A DNA stretch of 64,000 nucleotides from assembly GCA_949130485.1 (NCBI GenBank), contig OX422190.1:7470167-7534166 (forward strand), given 5' to 3'. Of this stretch, positions 46,209-58,800 are shown piece by piece. Source of the stretch: Agelas oroides. Lineage: Eukaryota; Porifera; Demospongiae; Agelasida; Agelasidae. Under the pieces are notes generated by a model, which worked only from the letters and a program-made list of their open reading frames with translations, ran no database searches and was not told where the DNA came from. The position numbers and the translations under genes were made by a program. The first letter of the stretch is position 1. Each line of letters starts with the position of its first letter.

Positions 46209-46688
46209 CACTGTAAAAAATTGGAGGTTAATTTAACCCAGAAAAGGTCATCTCAGTTGCAGTCTGGATTCATCATTCAGTTTAAAATGGGTTACCTCAG
46301 TTGCAGGATCTATACCACCTCCCACTTTTACCACAGTGTAGTGTTACAGTGTTTGTGTACTCAAAGTTCCAATATGGCATGAATACTTGCATAAAAGCAC
46401 ATAAATAGTGCCCAAAGGTTGGCAAATAGTGCATGAATATTTTTCAGAGTCAATCCAATAATACATGAATATAGCGATAGTTCCACCCCCTTTTGGCACA
46501 AACATGCAATAACAAATTGAATTTCATTTGCAACCCAATTCATTGATTGCTAGAAACTTCCACTGGACAAGGGGTGTAACCCTAAACCCTGGCAAAAGTA
46601 GGTGAGCCACTGCCTGGACCTAGATGAATCCAGACTGCAATTGAGATGACCTTTTCTGGGTTAAATCAACCTCCAATTTTTTACAGTG
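46209..46688. mobile_element. 480-bp TIR element inserted in unit B with TA duplication
   Basis: The terminal inverted repeats are 66 bases (46209-46274 and 46623-46688) with two mismatches, beginning CACTGTAAAAAATTGGAGG. The flanks are TA at 46207-46208 and 46689-46690. The equivalent empty sites read CCACGGTAGAGTG at about 34907 (unit A) and 58221 (unit C), so one TA became two. A degenerate third copy of the terminal motif (GGGTTACCTCAGTTGCAGGA) lies inside near 46290. It has no transposase and is a non-autonomous TA-inserting element. The superfamily is not certain. Confidence 0.9.
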
Positions 46689-47348
46689 TAGAGTGTAGTA
46701 GAGTCAAGTAGAGCCAGGAAGAGTCATGGTAGAGTGTAGTAGAATGCAGTAGAGTCAAGCAGAACCATGCCGGAATGTGGTAGAGACATGTAGAGTCAAG
46801 TAGAGCCTTGGTATAATCTAGTAGAGCCATGGAAGTGTGTAGAAGGGTCAAGTAGAGCCAAGTAGAGCCATGGGAAGGTGTAGTAGAGTCACGTAGAGTC
46901 ACGAACAGCAATGGTAGAATGTAGTACAGTGATGTACACTCAAGCAGAGCCATGGTAGAATGTAGTAGAGTCAAGTGGAGCCAAGTAGATTCATGGTAGA
47001 GTGCAGTAGAGCCGAGTAGAACCAAGTAGAGCCATCGTAGAGTGTACTAGAGTCAAGTAGAGCCATGTACAGTCATGGTGGAGTAAACTAGAGTAAAGTA
47101 GAGCCAAGTAGAGCCATGGTAGAGTGTACTAGAGTAAAGTAGAGCCAAGTAGAGCCATGGTAGAGTGTAGTAGAGTCAAGTAGAGCCTTTGTAGAATGCA
47201 GTAGACCCATGCATGTTGGAGTGTAGTAGAGTAAAGTACAGCCAATTAGAGCCATGGTAGACTGTAGCAGAGAGAAGTAGAGCAATGTAGAGCCATCCTA
47301 GAGTGTACTAGAGTCAAGTAGAGCCATGTAGAGCCGTGGTAGAGTGTA

Positions 47349-47609
47349 CTAGAGTAAAGTAGAGCCAAGTAGAGCCATGGTAGAGTGTACTAGAGTAAAG
47401 TAGAGCCAAGTAGAGCCATGGTAGAGTGTAGTAGAGTCAAGTAGAGCCTTTGTAGAATGCAGTAGACCCATGCATGTTGGAGTGTAGTAGAGTAAAGTAC
47501 AGCCAATTTGAGCCATGGTAGACTGTAGCAGAGAGAAGTAGAGCAATGTAGAGCCATCCTAGAGTGTACTAGAGTCAAGTAGAGCCATGTAGAGCCGTGG
47601 TAGAGTGTA
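47349..47609. repeat. 261-bp tandem duplication private to unit B
   Basis: The block starting at 47088 (GAGTAAAGTAGAGCCAAGTA.. to the CCATCCTAGAGTG section) recurs 261 bases later with one or two changes (CAATTAG to CAATTTG). Units A and C have it once. The size equals the step in offset between the units. It represents local slippage or unequal exchange after the 12-kb units formed. Confidence 0.75.
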
Positions 47610-50600
47610 GTATATTATAGAATCAAGCAGAGCCAAGTAGAGCTATGGTAGAGTGTAGTAGAGTGCAGTAGAGTCATGTAGAGTCAAGTAGAGCCTTTGT
47701 ATAATGTAGCAGAACCATGGCAGTGTGTAGTAGAGTCAAGTAGAGCCAAGTAGAGCTATGGTATAGGGTGTAGTAGAGTCACGTAGAGTCAAGAAGAGCC
47801 ATGGTACAGTGTAGTAAAGTGATGTACACTCAAGTAGAGACACGGTAGAGTGTAGTAGAGTCATCCAGAGTCAAGTAGAGCCTTTGTAGAATGCAGTAGA
47901 GCCATGCATGGTAGAGTGTAGTAGAGTAAAGTAGAGCCAATTAGAGCCATGGTAGAGTGTAGTAGAGAGAAGTAGAGCCATCGTAGAGTGTACTAGAGTC
48001 AAGTAGAGCCACGTAGAGCCATGGTAGACTATACTAGAGTCAAGTAGAGCCAAGTAGAACCATGGTAGAGTGTAGTAGAGTCAAGTAGATTCAAGTAGAG
48101 ACACGGTAGAGTGTAGTAGAATCATGCAGATTCAAGTAGAGCCTTTGTAGAATGCAGTAGAGCCATGGATGGTAGAGTGTACAAGAGTAAAGTAGAGCCA
48201 AGTAGAGTCATGCTAGAGTGTAGTAGAGAAAAGTAGAGCAATGCATAGCCATGGTAGAGTTTAGTAGAGTCAAGTAAAGCTACGTACAGCCATGCTAAGA
48301 TGTAGTAGAGTCAAGTAGAGTCAAGTAGAGCCATGGTAGAGTGTAGTAGAGTCCAGTAGAGTCATGTAGAGTCAAGTAGAGCCTTTGTATAATGTAGTAG
48401 ACCCATGGTAGAGAGTAGTAGAGCCAAGTAGAGCTATGGTAGGGTGTAGTAGAGTCACGTAGAGTCAAGATGAGCCATGGTACAGTGTAGTAAAGTGATG
48501 TACACTCAAGTAGAGACACGGTAGAGTGTAGTAGAGTCATCCAGACTCCAGTAGAGCCTTTGTAGAATGCAGTAGAGCCATGCATGGTAGAGTGTAGTAG
48601 AGTAAAGTAGAGCCAATTAGAGCCATGGTAGAGTGTAGTAGAGAGAAGTAGAGCCATCGTAGAATGTACTAGAGTCAAGTAGAGCCACGTAGAGCCATGG
48701 TAGACTATACTAGAGTCAAGTAGAGCCAAGTAGAACCATGGTAGAGTGTAGTAGAGTCAAGTAGATTAATGTAGAGACACGGTAGAGTGTAGTAGATTCA
48801 TGCAGATTCAAGTAGAGCCTTTGTAGAATGCAGTAGAGCCATGGATGGTAGAGTGTACAAGAGTAAAATAGAGCCAAGTAGAGTCATGCTAGAGTGTAGT
48901 AGAGAAAAGTAGAGCAATGCAGAGCCATGGTAGAGTGTAGTAGAGTCAAGTAAAGCTACGTACAGCCATGCTAAGGTGTAGTAGAGTCAAGTAGAGCCAA
49001 GTAGAGCCATGGTAGACTGTAGTAGAGTCCAGTAGAGTCATGTACGGTCAAGTAGAGCCTTTGTAGAATGTAGTAGACCCATGGTAGAAAGTAGTAGAGC
49101 CAAGTAGAGCAAAGTAGAGCCGTCGTAGAGTATACCAGAGTCAAGTAGAACCAAGTAGAATCATGGTAGAGTGTAGTAGACTCAAGTAGAGTCAAGTGGA
49201 GCCACGGTAGAGTTCTGAAGAGTCAAGCAGAGCTATGCCGGAATGTGGTAGAGACATGTAGAGTCAAGTAGAGCCTTGGTATAATCTAGTAGAGCAATGG
49301 AAGTGTGTAGTAGAGTCAAGTAGAGCCAAGTAGAGCCATGGGAAGGTGTAGTAGAGTCACGTAGAGTCACGAATAGCAATGGTAGAATGTAGTACAGTGA
49401 TGTACACTCAAGCAGAGCCATGGTAGAATGTAGTAGAGCCATGGTAGAGTGTAGTAGAGCCAAGTTCAGCCATGGTTGAATGCAGTAGAGTCAAGTGGAG
49501 CCAAGTAGATTCATGGTAGAGTGTAGTTGAGCCGAGTAGAACTAAGTAGAGCCATCGTACAGTGTACTAGAGTCAAGTAGAGCCACGTAGAGCCATGGTA
49601 GAGTATACTAGAGTCAAGTAGAGCCAAGTAGAACCATGGTACAGTGTAGTAGAGTCAAGTAGAGACATGGTAGAGTGCAGTAGAGTCATGCAGAGTCAAG
49701 TAGAGTCTTTATAGAAGGCATGCAGTAGAGCCATGGTAGACTAATAAATTAGAGCCAAGTAGAGTCATGATAGAGTGTAGTAGAGAGAAGTAGAGCAATG
49801 TATAGTCATCGTAGAGTGTACTAGAGTCAAGTTGAGCCAAGTAGAACCATGGTAGAGTGTAGTAGAGTCAAGTAGAGTCAAGTAGAGCTATAGTAGAGTG
49901 TAGTAGAGTCAAGTAGAGCCAAGTAGAGTCATGGTAGAATGTAGTAGAGTGCAGTAGAATCAAGGAGAGCCATGCCGGAATGTGGTAGAGCCATGTAGAG
50001 TCAAGTAGAGCCTTGGTATAATGTAGTAGAGCAATGGAAGTGTGTAGTAGAGTCAAGTAGAGCCAAGTAGAGCCATTGAAAGGTGTAGTAGAGTCACATA
50101 GAGTCATGAACAGCAATGGTAGAATGTAGTACATTGATGTACACTCAAGCAGAGCCATGGTAGAATGTAGTAGAGCCATGGTAGAGTGTCGTAGAGGCAA
50201 GTTGAGCCATGGTTGAATGCAGTAGAGTCAAGTGGAGCCAGGTAGATTCATGGTAGAGTGTAGTAGAGCCGAGTAGAACTAAGTAGAGCCGTCGTACAGT
50301 GTACTAGAATCAAGTAGAGCCACGTAGAGCCATGGTAGAGTGTACTAGACTCAAGTAGAGCCAAGTAGAACCATGGTAGAGTGTAGTAGAGTCAAGTAGA
50401 ATCAAGTAGAGAGACACGGTAGAGTGTAGTAGAGTCATGCAGAGTCAAGTAGAGCCTTTGTAGAATGCAGTAGACCCATGCATGGTGGAGTGTAGTAGAG
50501 TAAAGTAGAGCCAATTAGAACCATGGTAGAGTGTAGTAGAGAGAAGTAGAGTAAAGTAGAGCCATCATAGAGTGTACTAGAGTCAAGTAGAGCCACGTAG

Positions 50601-53600
50601 AGCCGTGGTAGAGTGTAGTAGAGTCAAGCAGAGCCAAGTAGAGCCATGGTAGAGTGTAGTAGAGTGCAGTAGAGTCATGTAGAGTCAAATAGAGCCTTTG
50701 TATAATGCAGTAGAACCATGGTAGAGTGTAGTAGATTCAAGTAGAGCCAAGTAGAGCTATGGTAGGGTGTAGTAGAGTCACGTAGAGTCAAGAAGAGCCA
50801 TGGTACAGTGTAGTAAACTGATGAACACTAAAGTAGAGACACGGTAGAGAGTAGTAGAGTCAAGTAGAGTCAAGTAGAGCTATGGTAGAGTGTAGTAGAG
50901 TCAAGTAGAGCCAAGTAGAGTCATGGTAGAATGTAGTAGAGTGTAGTAGAATCAAGGAGAGCCATGCCGGAATGTGGTAGAGACATGTAGAGTCAAGTAG
51001 AGCCTTGGTATAATCTAGTAGAGCAATGGAAGTGTGCAGTAGAGTCAAGTAGAGCCAAGTAGAGCCATGGGAAGGTGTAGTAGAGTCACGTAGAGTCATG
51101 AACAGCAATGGTAGAATGTAGTACATTGATGTACACTCAAGCAGAGCCATGGTAGAATGTAGTAGAGCCATGGTAGAGTGTAGTAGAGGCAAGTTGAGCC
51201 ATGGTTGAATGCAGTAGAGTCAAGTGGAGCCAGGTAGATTCATGGTAGAGTGTAGTAGAGCCGAGTAGAACTAAGTAGAGCCGTCGTACAGTGTACTAGA
51301 ATCAAGTAGAGCCACGTAGAGCCATGGTAGAGTGTACTAGACTCAAGTAGAGCCAAGTAGAACCATGGTAGAGTGTAGTAGAGTCAAGTAGAATCAAGTA
51401 GAGACACGGTAGAGTGTAGTAGAGTCATGCAGAGTCAAGTAGAGCCTTTGTAGAATGCAGTAGACCCATGCATGGTGGAGTGTAGTAGAGTAAAGTAGAG
51501 CCAATTAGAACCATGGTAGAGTGTAGTAGAGAGAAGTAGAGTAATGTAGAGCCATCGTAGAGTGTACTAGAGTCAAGTAGAGCCACGTAGAGCCGTGGTA
51601 GAGTGTAGTGGAGTCAAGCAGAGCCAAGTAGAGCCATGGTAGAGTGTAGTAGAGTGCAGTAAAGTCATGTAGAGTCAAATAGAGCCTTTGTATAATGTAG
51701 TAGAACCATGGTAGAGTGTAGTAGATTCAAGTAGAGCCAAGTTGAGCTATGATAGGGTGTAGTAGAGTCACGTAGAGTCAAGAAGAGCCATGGTACAGTG
51801 TAGTAAAGTGATGAACACTCAAGTAGAGACACGGTAGAGTGTAGTAGAGTCATCCAGAGTCAAGTAGAGCCTTTGTAGAATGCAGTAGAGCCATGCATGG
51901 TAGAGTGTAGTAGAGTCAAGTAGAGCCAAGTAGAGCCATGGGAAGGTGTAGTAGAGTCACGTACAGTCACGAACAGCAATGGTAGAATGTAGTACAGTGA
52001 TGTACACTCAAGCAGAGCCATGGTAGAATGTAGTAGACCCATGGTAGAGTGTAGTAGAGCCAAGTTGAGCCATGGTTGAATGTAGTAGAGTCAAGTGGAG
52101 CCAAGTAGATTCATGGTAGCGTGTAGTAGAGCTGAGTAGAACCAAGTAGAGCCATCGTAAAGTGTACTACAGTCAAGTAGAGCCATATAGAGCCATGGTA
52201 GAGTATACTAGAGTCAAGTAGAGTCAAGTAGAGACACGGTAGAGTGCAGTAGAGTCATGCAGAGTCAAGTAGAGTCTTTATAGAATGCATGCCATGGTAT
52301 AATAGTAAATTAGAGCCAAGTAGAGTCATGATAGAGTGTAGTAGAGAGAAGTAGAGCAATGTATAGTCATCGTAGAGTGTACTAGAGTCAAGTAGAGCCA
52401 AGTAGAACCATGGTAGAGTGTAGTAGAGTCAACTACAGTCAAGTAGAGCCATGGTAGAGTGCAGTAGAGTCATGTAGAGCCATGGTAGAGTGCAGTAGAG
52501 TCAAGTAGAGCCAATTAGAGTCATGGTAGAATGTAGTAGAGTGCAGTAGAATCAAGCAGAGCCATGCCGGAATGTGGTGGAGACATGTAGAGTCAAGTAG
52601 AGCCTTGGTATAATCTAGTAGAGCAATGGAAGTGTGTAGTAGAGTCAAGTAGAGCCAAGTAGAGCCATGGGAAGGTGTAGTAGAGTCACGTAGAGTCACG
52701 AACAGCAATGGTAGAATGTAGTACAGTAATGTACACTCAAGCAGAGCCATGGTAGAATGTTGTAGAGCCATGGTAGAGTGTAGTAGAGTCAAGTTGAGCC
52801 ATGGTTGAATGCAGTAGAGTCAAGTGGAGCCAAGTAGATTCATGGTAGAGTGTAGTAGAGCCTAGTAGAACTAAGTAGAGTCATCGTACAGTGTACTAGA
52901 GTCAAGTAGAGCCACGTAGAGCCATGGTAGAGTGTACTAGAGTCAAGTAGAGCCAAGTAGAACCATGGTAGAGTGTAGTAGAGTCAAGTAGAATCAAGTA
53001 GAGACACGATAGAGTGTAGTAGAGTCATGCAGAGTCAACTAGAGCCTTTGTAGAATGCAGTAGACCCATGCATGGTGGAGTGTAGTAGAGTAAGGTAGAG
53101 CCAATTAGAACCATGGTAGAGTGTTGTAGAGAGAAGTAGAGCAATGTAGAGCCATCGTAGAGTGTACTAGAGTCAAGTAGAGCCACGTAGAGCCGTGGTA
53201 GAGTGTAGTAGTGTCAAGCAGAGCCAAGTAGAGCCATGGTAGAGTGTAGTAGAGTGCAGTAGAGTCATGTAGATTCAATTAGAGCCTTTGTATAATGTAG
53301 TAGAACCATGGTAGAGTGTAGTAGAGTCAAGTAGAGCCAAGTAGAGCTATTGTAGGGTGTATTAGAGTCACGTAGAGTCAAGAAGAGCCATGGTACAGTG
53401 TAGTAAAGTGATGAACACTCAAGTAGAGGCACGGTAGAGTGTAGTAGAGTCATCCAGAGACAAGTAGAGCCTTTGTAGAATGGAGTAAAGCCATGCATGG
53501 TAGAGTGTAGTAGAGTCAAGTAGAGCCAAGTAGAGCCATGGGAAGGTGTAGTAGAGTCACGTACAGCAATGGAGGAATGTAGTACAGTGATGTACACTCA

Positions 53601-55817
53601 AGCAGAGCCATGGTAGAGTGTAGTAGAGCCATGTTGAGCCATGGTTGAATGCAGTAGAGTCAAGTGGAGCCAAGTAGATTCATGGTAGAGTGTAATAGAG
53701 TTGAGTAGAACCAAGTAGAGCCATCGTAAAGTGTACTAGAGTCAAGTAGAGCCATGTAGAGCCATGGTAGAGTATACTAGAGTCAAGTAGAGTCAAGTAG
53801 AGACACGGTAGAGTGCAGTAGAGTCATGCAGAGTCAAGTAGAGTCTTTATAGAATCCATGCAGTAGAGCCATGGCAGACTAGTAAATTAGAGCCAAGTAG
53901 AGTCATGATAGAGTGTAGTAGAGAGAAGTAGAGCAATGTATAGTCATCGTAGAGTGTACTAGAGTCAAGTAGAGCAAAGTAGAACCATGGTAGAGTGTAG
54001 TAGAGTCAAGTAGAGTCAAGTAGAGTCAAGTAGAGCCATGTAGAGCCATGGTAGAGTGTAGTAGAGTCAAGTAGAGCCAAGTAGAGCCATGGTAGAGTGT
54101 AGTAGAGACGAGTAGAGTCAAGTAGAGCCATGGTAGAGTGTAGTAGAGACGAGTAGACTCAAGTAGAGCTATGGTAGGGTGTAGTAGACTCACGTAGATT
54201 CAAGAAGAGCAAAGGTACAAAGTAGTACAGTGCTGTACACTCAAGTAGAACCGTGGTAGAATGTAGTAGATCCCTGTGGAGCCAAGTACAGTCATTGTAG
54301 GGTTTAGTAGAGTCAAGTACAGTCATGGTAGAATGTAGTATAGCCATGGTACAGTGTAGTAGAGTCAAGTAGAGCAACATAGAGCCATGGTAGAGTGTAG
54401 TAGAGTGCAGTAGAATCATGTAGAGTCAACTATAACCTCTGTATTATCTAGTAGAGCCATGGAAGTGTGTAGTAGAGTCAAGTAGAGCCATGGGAAGGTG
54501 TAGTAGAGTCACGTAGAGTCACGAACAGCAATGGTAGAATGTAGTAGAGTAAAGTAGATCCAAGTAGAGCCATGGTAGAGTGTAGTAGAGTCAAGTAGAG
54601 CAAGGTAGAGTCATGGTAGAGTGTAGTAGAGTCCAGCAGAGTCAAGCAGAGCCATGCCGGAATGTGGTAGAGACATGTAGAGTCAAGTAGAGCCTTGGTA
54701 TAATCTAGTAGAGCAATGGAAGTGTGTAGTAGAGTCAAGTAGAGCCAAGTAGAGCCATGGGAAGGTGTAGTAGAGTTACAAACAGCAATGGTAGAATGTA
54801 GTACAGTGATGTACACTCAAGCAGAGCCATGGTAGAGTGTAGTAGAGGCGAATAGAAGCAAGTAGAGCCATCGTAGAGTGTATTAGAGTCAAGTAGAGCC
54901 ACGTAGAGCCATGGTAGAGAGTACTAGAGTCAAGTAGAGCCAAGTAGAGTCAAGTAGAGACACGGTAGAATGTAGTAGATTCATGCAGATTCAAGTAGAG
55001 CCTTTGTAGAATGCAGTAGAGCCATGCATGGTAGAGTGTAGTAGAGTAAAGTAAAGCCAAGTAGAGCCATGGTAGAGTGTAGTAGAGAGAAGTAGAGCAA
55101 TGTAGAGCCATCGTAGAGTGTACTAGAGCAAAGTAGAGCCATGTAGAGTCATGGTAGAGTGAACTAGAGTAAAGTGGAGCCAAGTAGAGCCATGGTAGTG
55201 TCTAGTAAAGTCAAGTAGAGCCAAGTACAGATATGGTAGGGTGTAGTAGACTCACGTAGAGTCAAAAGGAGCAATGGTAGAATGTAGTACAGTGATTTAC
55301 TCTCAAGTAGAATCATGGTAGAGTGTAGTAGAGTCAAGTAGAGTCACGGTAGAATGTAGTAGAGCCATTGTAGAGTGTAGTAGAGACAAGTAGAGTCATG
55401 TAGAGCAACGTAGAACCATGGTAGAGTGTAGTAGAGTACAGTAGAGTCATGTAGAGTCAAGTATAGCCTCTGTATAATGTAGTAGAGCCATGGCAGAGTG
55501 TAGTACAGTCAAGTAGAGCCAAGTAGAGCTACGGTATGGTGTAGAAGAGTCACGTACAGTCAAGAAGAGCAATGGTACAATGTAGTACAGTGATGTACAC
55601 TCAAGTAGAGCCATGGTAGAATGTAGTAGAGCCATGTGGAGCCAAGTACAGTCATTGTAGAGTGTAGTAGAACCAAGTAGAGTCAAGTAGAGTCATGGTA
55701 GAATGTAGTATAGCCATTCTATAGTGTAGTAGAGTCAAGTAGAGCAACGTAGAGCCATGGTAGAGTGTAGTAGAGTGCAGTAGAGTCATGGAGAGTCAAG
55801 TATAGCCTATCTATAAT

Positions 55818-58800
55818 GTAGTAGAGCCATGACAGAGTGTAGTACAGTCAAGTAGAGCCAAGTAGAGCTATGGTAGTGTGTAGTAGAGTCATGTAGAGTC
55901 AAGAAGAGCAATGGTAGAATGTAGTACAGTGATGTACACTCAAGTATAGCCATGGTAGAGTGTAGTAGAGTAAAGTAGAGCAAGGTACAGTCATGGTAGA
56001 GCGTAGTAGAGACCAGTAGAGTCAAGCAGAGCCATTCCGGAATGTGGTAGAGACATGTAGAGTCAAGTAGAGCCTTGGTATAATCTAGTAGAGCCATGGA
56101 AGTGTGCAGTAGAGTCAAGTAGACCCAAGTAGAGCCATGGGAAGGTGTAGTAGAGTCACGTAGAGTCATGAACAGCAATGGTAGAATCTAGTACAGTGAT
56201 ATACACTCAAGCAGAGCCATGGTAGAGTGTAGTAGAGCCGAGTAGAAGCAAGTAGAGCCATGGTAGAGTGTACTAGAGTCAAGTAGAGCCAAGTTGAACC
56301 ATGGTAGAGTGTAGTAGAGTCAAGTAGAGTCAAGTACAGTCAAGTAGAGAGACAGTAGAGTGTAGTAGAGTCATGCAGAGTCAAGTAGAGCCTTTGTAGA
56401 ATGCAGTAGAGCTATGTATGGTAGAGTGTAGTAGAGTAAAGTATACCCAAGTAGAGCCATGGTAGAGTGTAGTAGAGAGAAGTAGAGCAATGTAGAGCCA
56501 TCGTAGAGTGTACTAGAGCCAAGTAGAGCCACGTAGAGTCATGGTAGAGTGTACTAGAGTAAAGAAGAGCCAAGTAGAGCCACGGTAGTGTGTAGTAGAG
56601 TCAAGTAGAGCCAAGTAGAGATATGGTAGTGTGTAGTAGAGTCACGTAGAGTCAAAAAGAGCAATGGTAGAATGTAGTACAGCGATTTACTCTCAAGTTG
56701 AGGTATGGTAGAATGTAGCAGATTCAAGTGGAGCCAAGTAAAATCATGGTAAAGTTTTGTAGAGTCAAGTAGAGTCAAGTAGAGTCACGGTAGAATGTAG
56801 TAGAGCCATGGTAGAGTGTAGTAGAGAGAAGTAGAGCAGTATAGAGTCTTCGTAGAGTGTACTAGAGCCAAGTAGAGTCACGTAAAGCCATGGTAGAGCG
56901 TAGTAGAGTCAAGTAGAGCAAAGTAGAGCCATGGTAGAATGTAGTAGAGTGCAGTAGAGTCATGTAGAGTCAAGTAAAGCCTTTGTATAATGTAATAGAG
57001 CCATGGCAAAGTGTAGTAGAGTCAAGTAGAGACAAGTAGAGCTATAGTAGGGTATAGTAGACTCACGTAGAGTCAAGAAGAGCAATGGTACAATGTAGTA
57101 CAGTGGTGTACACTCAAGTAGAGCCATGGTAGAGTGTAGTAGGGTCAACTAGAGCCAAGTAGAATCATGGTAGAGTGTAGTTGAGTCAAGTGGAGTCAAG
57201 TAGAGTCTCGGTAGAATGTAGTAGAGCCATGGTAGAGTGTAGTAGAGAGAAGTAGAACAATGTAGAGCCATCGTAGAGTGTACTAGGGTCAAGTACAGCC
57301 ACGTAGAGCCATGGTAGAGAGTAGTAGAGACAAGTAGAGTCAAGTAGAGCAATGTAGCGCCATGGTACAGTGTAGTAGAGTGCAGTAGAATCATGTAGAG
57401 TCAAGTATATCCTCAGTATAATGTAGTAGAGCCATGGCAGAGTGTATAGTACAGTCAAGTAGAGCTAAGTAGAGCTACGGTAGGGTGTAGGAGAGTCATG
57501 TAGAGTCAAGAAGAGCCATGATAGAGTGTAGTAGAGTAAAGTAGAGCCATGATAGAGTGTAGTAGAGTAAAGTAGAGCGAAGTAAAGCGACGGTAGAGTG
57601 TAGTAGAGTCATGTAGAGGGATGTAGAGCCATGGTATAGGGTGTAGTAGAGTCACGTAAAGTCACGAACAGCAATGGTAGAATGTAGTACAGCAATTTAC
57701 ACTCAAGTAGAGCTATGGTAGATTGTACTACAGCCATGGTAGAGGTTAGGAGAGCCAAGTTGAGCCATGGTTGTATGTAGTACAGTCAAGTGTAGCCATG
57801 TACAGTCATAGTAGAGTGTAGTAGAGCCGAGTAGAACCAAGTAGAGCCATCGTACAGTGTACTAGAATCAAGTAGAGCCACGTAGAGCCATCGTAGAGTG
57901 TACTAGACTCAACTAGAGCCAAGTAGAACCATGGTAGAGTGTAGTAGAGTAAAGTAGAGTCAAGTAGACTAAAGTAGAGTCAAGTAGAGACACGGTAGAG
58001 TGTAGTAGAGTCAAGTAGAGCCACGTAGGGCCGTGGTAGAGTGTAGTAGAGTGCAGTAGAGTCATGTAGAGTCAAGTAGAGCCTTTGTATAATGTAGTAG
58101 AACCATGGTAGAGAGTAGTAGAGCCAAGTAGAGCAAAGTAGAGCAAAGTAGAGTATACTAGAGTCAAGTAGAGCCAAGTAGAACCATGGTAGAGTGTAGT
58201 AAAGTAGAGTCAAGTAGAGCCACGGTAGAGTGTAGTAGAGTCAAGTAGAGCCAGGAAGAGTCATGGTAGAGTGTAGTAGAATGCAGTAGAGTCAAGCAGA
58301 ACCATGCCGGAATGTGGTAGAGACATGTAGAGTCAAGTAGAGCCTTGGTATAATCTAGTAGAGCCATGGAAGTGTGTAGAAGGGTCAAGTAGAGCCAAGT
58401 AGAGTCATGGGAAGGTGTAGTAGAGTCACGTAGAGTCACGAACAGCAATGTTAGAATGTAGTACAGTGATGTACACTCAAGCAGAGCCATGGTAGAATGT
58501 AGTAGAGTCAAGTGGAGCCAAGTAGATTCATGGTAGAGTGCAGTAGAGCCGAGTAGAACCAAGTAGAGCCATCGTAGAGTGTACTAGAGTCAAGTAGAGC
58601 CATGTACAGTCATGGTGGAGTAAACTAGAGTAAAGTAGAGCCAAGTAGAGCCATGGTAGAGTGTACTAGAGTAAAGTAGAGCCAAGTAGAGCCATGGTAG
58701 AGTGTAGTAGAGTCAAGTAGAGCCTTTGTAGAATGCAGTAGACCCATGCATGTTGGAGTGTAGTAGAGTAAAGTACAGCCAATTAGAGCCATGGTAGACT

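Larger units (their letters stand above)
43799..55817. repeat. Higher-order unit B (~12.0 kb) with transposon insertion
   Basis: It aligns to unit C at an offset of 12019 bases from about 43.8 to 46.2 kb, and to unit A as described for that unit. Differences private to B are the element at 46209-46688, one target TA, and an extra 261-bp copy around 47349. Other differences are scattered single bases. Confidence 0.75.

Noticed and set aside
46167..46543. Small open frames on both strands within the 480-bp insert.
   Set aside because: They lie in a terminal-inverted-repeat element without transposase motifs.
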